This document shows, piece after piece, positions 61,722 through 64,000 of a stretch of DNA of 64,000 nucleotides (position 1 is its first letter; the number at the start of each line of letters is the position of its first letter). The translations under genes and the position numbers were made by a program. This stretch comes from Ignavibacteria bacterium (GTDB lineage: Bacteria; Bacteroidota; Ignavibacteria; Ignavibacteriales; Melioribacteraceae): NCBI GenBank assembly GCA_009773205.1, contig WPAE01000006.1:62001-126000 (forward strand), read 5' to 3'. The notes beneath the pieces were generated by a model. It was given only the letters and a program-made list of their open reading frames with translations, had not been told where the DNA came from and did not search any database.

Positions 61722-61816
61722 GGCACCTCTAAAAACTTTTGTTTTAAAATATTTCACGCTAAGAACACAAAGAAAAAGGAAAGCCTGCAAAGGAAATTGA
61801 TATTTTTAGAGGCGCC
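61722..61816. repeat. MITE-like intergenic element, copy 2
   Basis: A 95-bp unit between GGCACCTCTAAAAAC and TTTTTAGAGGCGCC, which are near-perfect inverted termini. It matches the reverse complement of 16195-16290. The inner part contains CAAAGAAAAAGGAAAGCC. It begins 14 nt after the T9SS gene stop. Confidence 0.7.
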
Positions 61817-61833
61817 TTTAGGTAAATTAAAGA

Positions 61834-61867
61834 AACCCAGGTTCGTTCAAACGGATTGGGGTTTTTT
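61834..61867 (+). terminator. Terminator-like repeat, right of T9SS cargo gene
   Basis: AACCCA (61834-61839) can pair with TGGGGTT (61857-61863), followed by TTTTT. Bases 61841-61867 repeat the sequence at 59991-60015. It probably stops transcription before the lytic transglycosylase gene. Confidence 0.5.
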
Positions 61868-61909
61868 ATTGCTCGATCTTTATCTTTGCATAATTCTTAG
61901 GAGACTACT

Positions 61910-62866
61910 TTGTTAGAAAGAAAAACGAATTTTATTCTCATCGCGATTATCGTTGTTTTATTTGGCGCAATAGGATTCACATATTTTTACTTAAGCGCAA
62001 AGATAAAAGCTGCTATTCATCATCAGCCTGTTATTATTACAGAAAATGAAAGAAGGATTTACACTCCGCCAGTTCCAAATGAGCTTGATTTTTGCGGCGA
62101 GAAAGTTCCAATGGAAGATTTTGATGTTCGCGAAAGAATTGAAAGAGAATTTCTTGTTAACACATATTGGCATTCGGCAACGCTTCTTTATATAAAAAGA
62201 GCTAATAGATGGTTCCCGGTTATCGAGCCTATTTTGAAAGCGAATGGAATCCCCGATGATTTTAAGTATATGGCTGTTGCAGAAAGCGGATTAATTAATG
62301 TAGTTTCGCCGGATGGCGCAACCGGTTTCTGGCAGTTTATGGAAAACGCTGCAAAGCAATATGGACTTGAAGTTTCCAAAGAAGTTGATGAACGATACAA
62401 TGTAGAAAAATCTACACAAGCAGCGTGTGATTATCTGAAAGTAGCAAAAGCAAAACTTGGTAATTGGACTTTAGCCGGCGCTTCTTATAATTACGGAGTT
62501 GCCGGTATTTCTAAGCAGATGCAGCGGCAAAACAGCAAAAATTATTACAATCTCTTTCTTAATGATGAAACCTACCGTTTTGTTGCAAGAATTATTGCCA
62601 TTAAAGAAATCTTCAAAGACCCAAAGAGATATGGTTTTTATTTTGTTGAGGAAGAATTATATCCGAGAATTGAAACTACAGATTTGAAAGTAAATTACCC
62701 GATTAAGGACTTGGCAAAATTTGCCAAGGGAAATGGGATCAACTACAAATTGCTTAAGATTTTTAATCCTTGGCTGCGGGATAATTTTCTACCAAACCGT
62801 GATAGAAAAACTTATAATATTAAAATTTCTAAGCCGGGCGTAGTAAAAATTGCAGAAGAAGAGTAA
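61910..62866 (+). CDS. Membrane-anchored lytic transglycosylase (SLT domain)
   Basis: Cleaves peptidoglycan glycan strands with 1,6-anhydro ends in the periplasm. The 318-aa protein starts at TTG 61910 with AGGAGA upstream. A hydrophobic anchor spans residues 8-28. The SLT/goose-lysozyme-like domain has FKYMAVAESGLIN with catalytic Glu125, then SPDGATGFWQFMENAAKQYG and LAGASYNYGVAGISKQM, the three standard motifs. The end has GNGINYKLLKIFNPWLRDNFLP and TYNIKISKP, a LysM-like or MltD-type tail only partly present. It fits with PBP1A as cell-wall remodelling. Confidence 0.9.
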   Translation: MLERKTNFILIAIIVVLFGAIGFTYFYLSAKIKAAIHHQPVIITENERRIYTPPVPNELDFCGEKVPMEDFDVRERIEREFLVNTYWHSATLLYIKRANRWFPVIEPILKANGIPDDFKYMAVAESGLINVVSPDGATGFWQFMENAAKQYGLEVSKEVDERYNVEKSTQAACDYLKVAKAKLGNWTLAGASYNYGVAGISKQMQRQNSKNYYNLFLNDETYRFVARIIAIKEIFKDPKRYGFYFVEEELYPRIETTDLKVNYPIKDLAKFAKGNGINYKLLKIFNPWLRDNFLPNRDRKTYNIKISKPGVVKIAEEE

Positions 62867-62895
62867 AATCCTTCCAAACTATTGATACGAAATAG

Positions 62896-64000
<1,105 letters not shown>

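Overview
The window looks like a chromosome segment from an Ignavibacteria/Chlorobi-Bacteroidota relative (order Ignavibacteriales is my best guess). The DNA is AT-rich. Secreted beta-propeller proteins end in FlgD-like or type IX secretion (T9SS) C-terminal domains. There are two adjacent PorV/PorQ-family outer-membrane proteins, a bacillithiol gene (bshC) and a HpnCDE squalene pathway. Short dispersed palindromic repeats sit between genes. The organism assignment is inference from gene content; there is no rRNA gene here to check it.

Layout. 1-7.5 kb: end of an amidohydrolase, rdgB, a DMT-like transporter, then ABC-F and ubiE/menG on the minus strand, a small tandem four-cysteine protein, rsmA, and a family 2 glycosyltransferase. 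7.5-14 kb: an envelope block with a DUF1207-like barrel, a site-2 protease, a lipoprotein, a FlgD-tailed propeller and two PorV-like proteins. 14-24.6 kb: FemAB-like acyltransferase, family 4 glycosyltransferase, SRP RNA, uvrC, glgC, M1 peptidase, lpxH-like hydrolase, PBP1A and tRNA-Leu(CAG). 24.6-31 kb: a seven-unit propeller, a 68-aa orphan, hpnC-hpnD-hpnE and a mitochondrial-type citrate synthase. 31-42 kb: HicB-like protein, trmH, aroA, bshC, a ROK protein, ABC-F, a large propeller, a PHP phosphoesterase and a Crp-family regulator. 42-51.6 kb: gap (apparently frameshifted), pgk, rhomboid, a small lipoprotein, recQ, a 3-hydroxyacyl-CoA dehydrogenase, ackA and an atypical SDR. 51.6-64 kb: an interrupted four-helix-bundle gene, an FAD protein, tyrA and aroF, a DUF1684 lipoprotein, mutS, a VOC protein, a T9SS cargo protein, a lytic transglycosylase and the start of pyrG.

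How the genes work together. Most are housekeeping: glycolysis (gap-pgk), acetate and acyl-CoA metabolism, aromatic amino acids (aroA; aroF-tyrA), repair (uvrC, recQ, mutS), peptidoglycan (PBP1A, transglycosylase), lipid A (lpxH-like), and squalene made from farnesyl diphosphate. The surface-exposed propellers, PorV-like proteins and T9SS tails fit an outer membrane decorated by type IX secretion.

I did not find a large novel defence or biosynthetic system. The most unusual material is small-scale. A palindrome-packed insertion of about 224 bp splits a four-helix-bundle gene, and its removal between two TTAAAA copies would restore the reading frame. A MITE-like intergenic family of about 95 bp has two clear copies and one divergent one. 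Nested GC-rich palindromic islands recur. A lipoprotein signal peptide overlaps what looks like a dispersed repeat. The gap gene lacks about 19-22 nt in its NAD-binding region.
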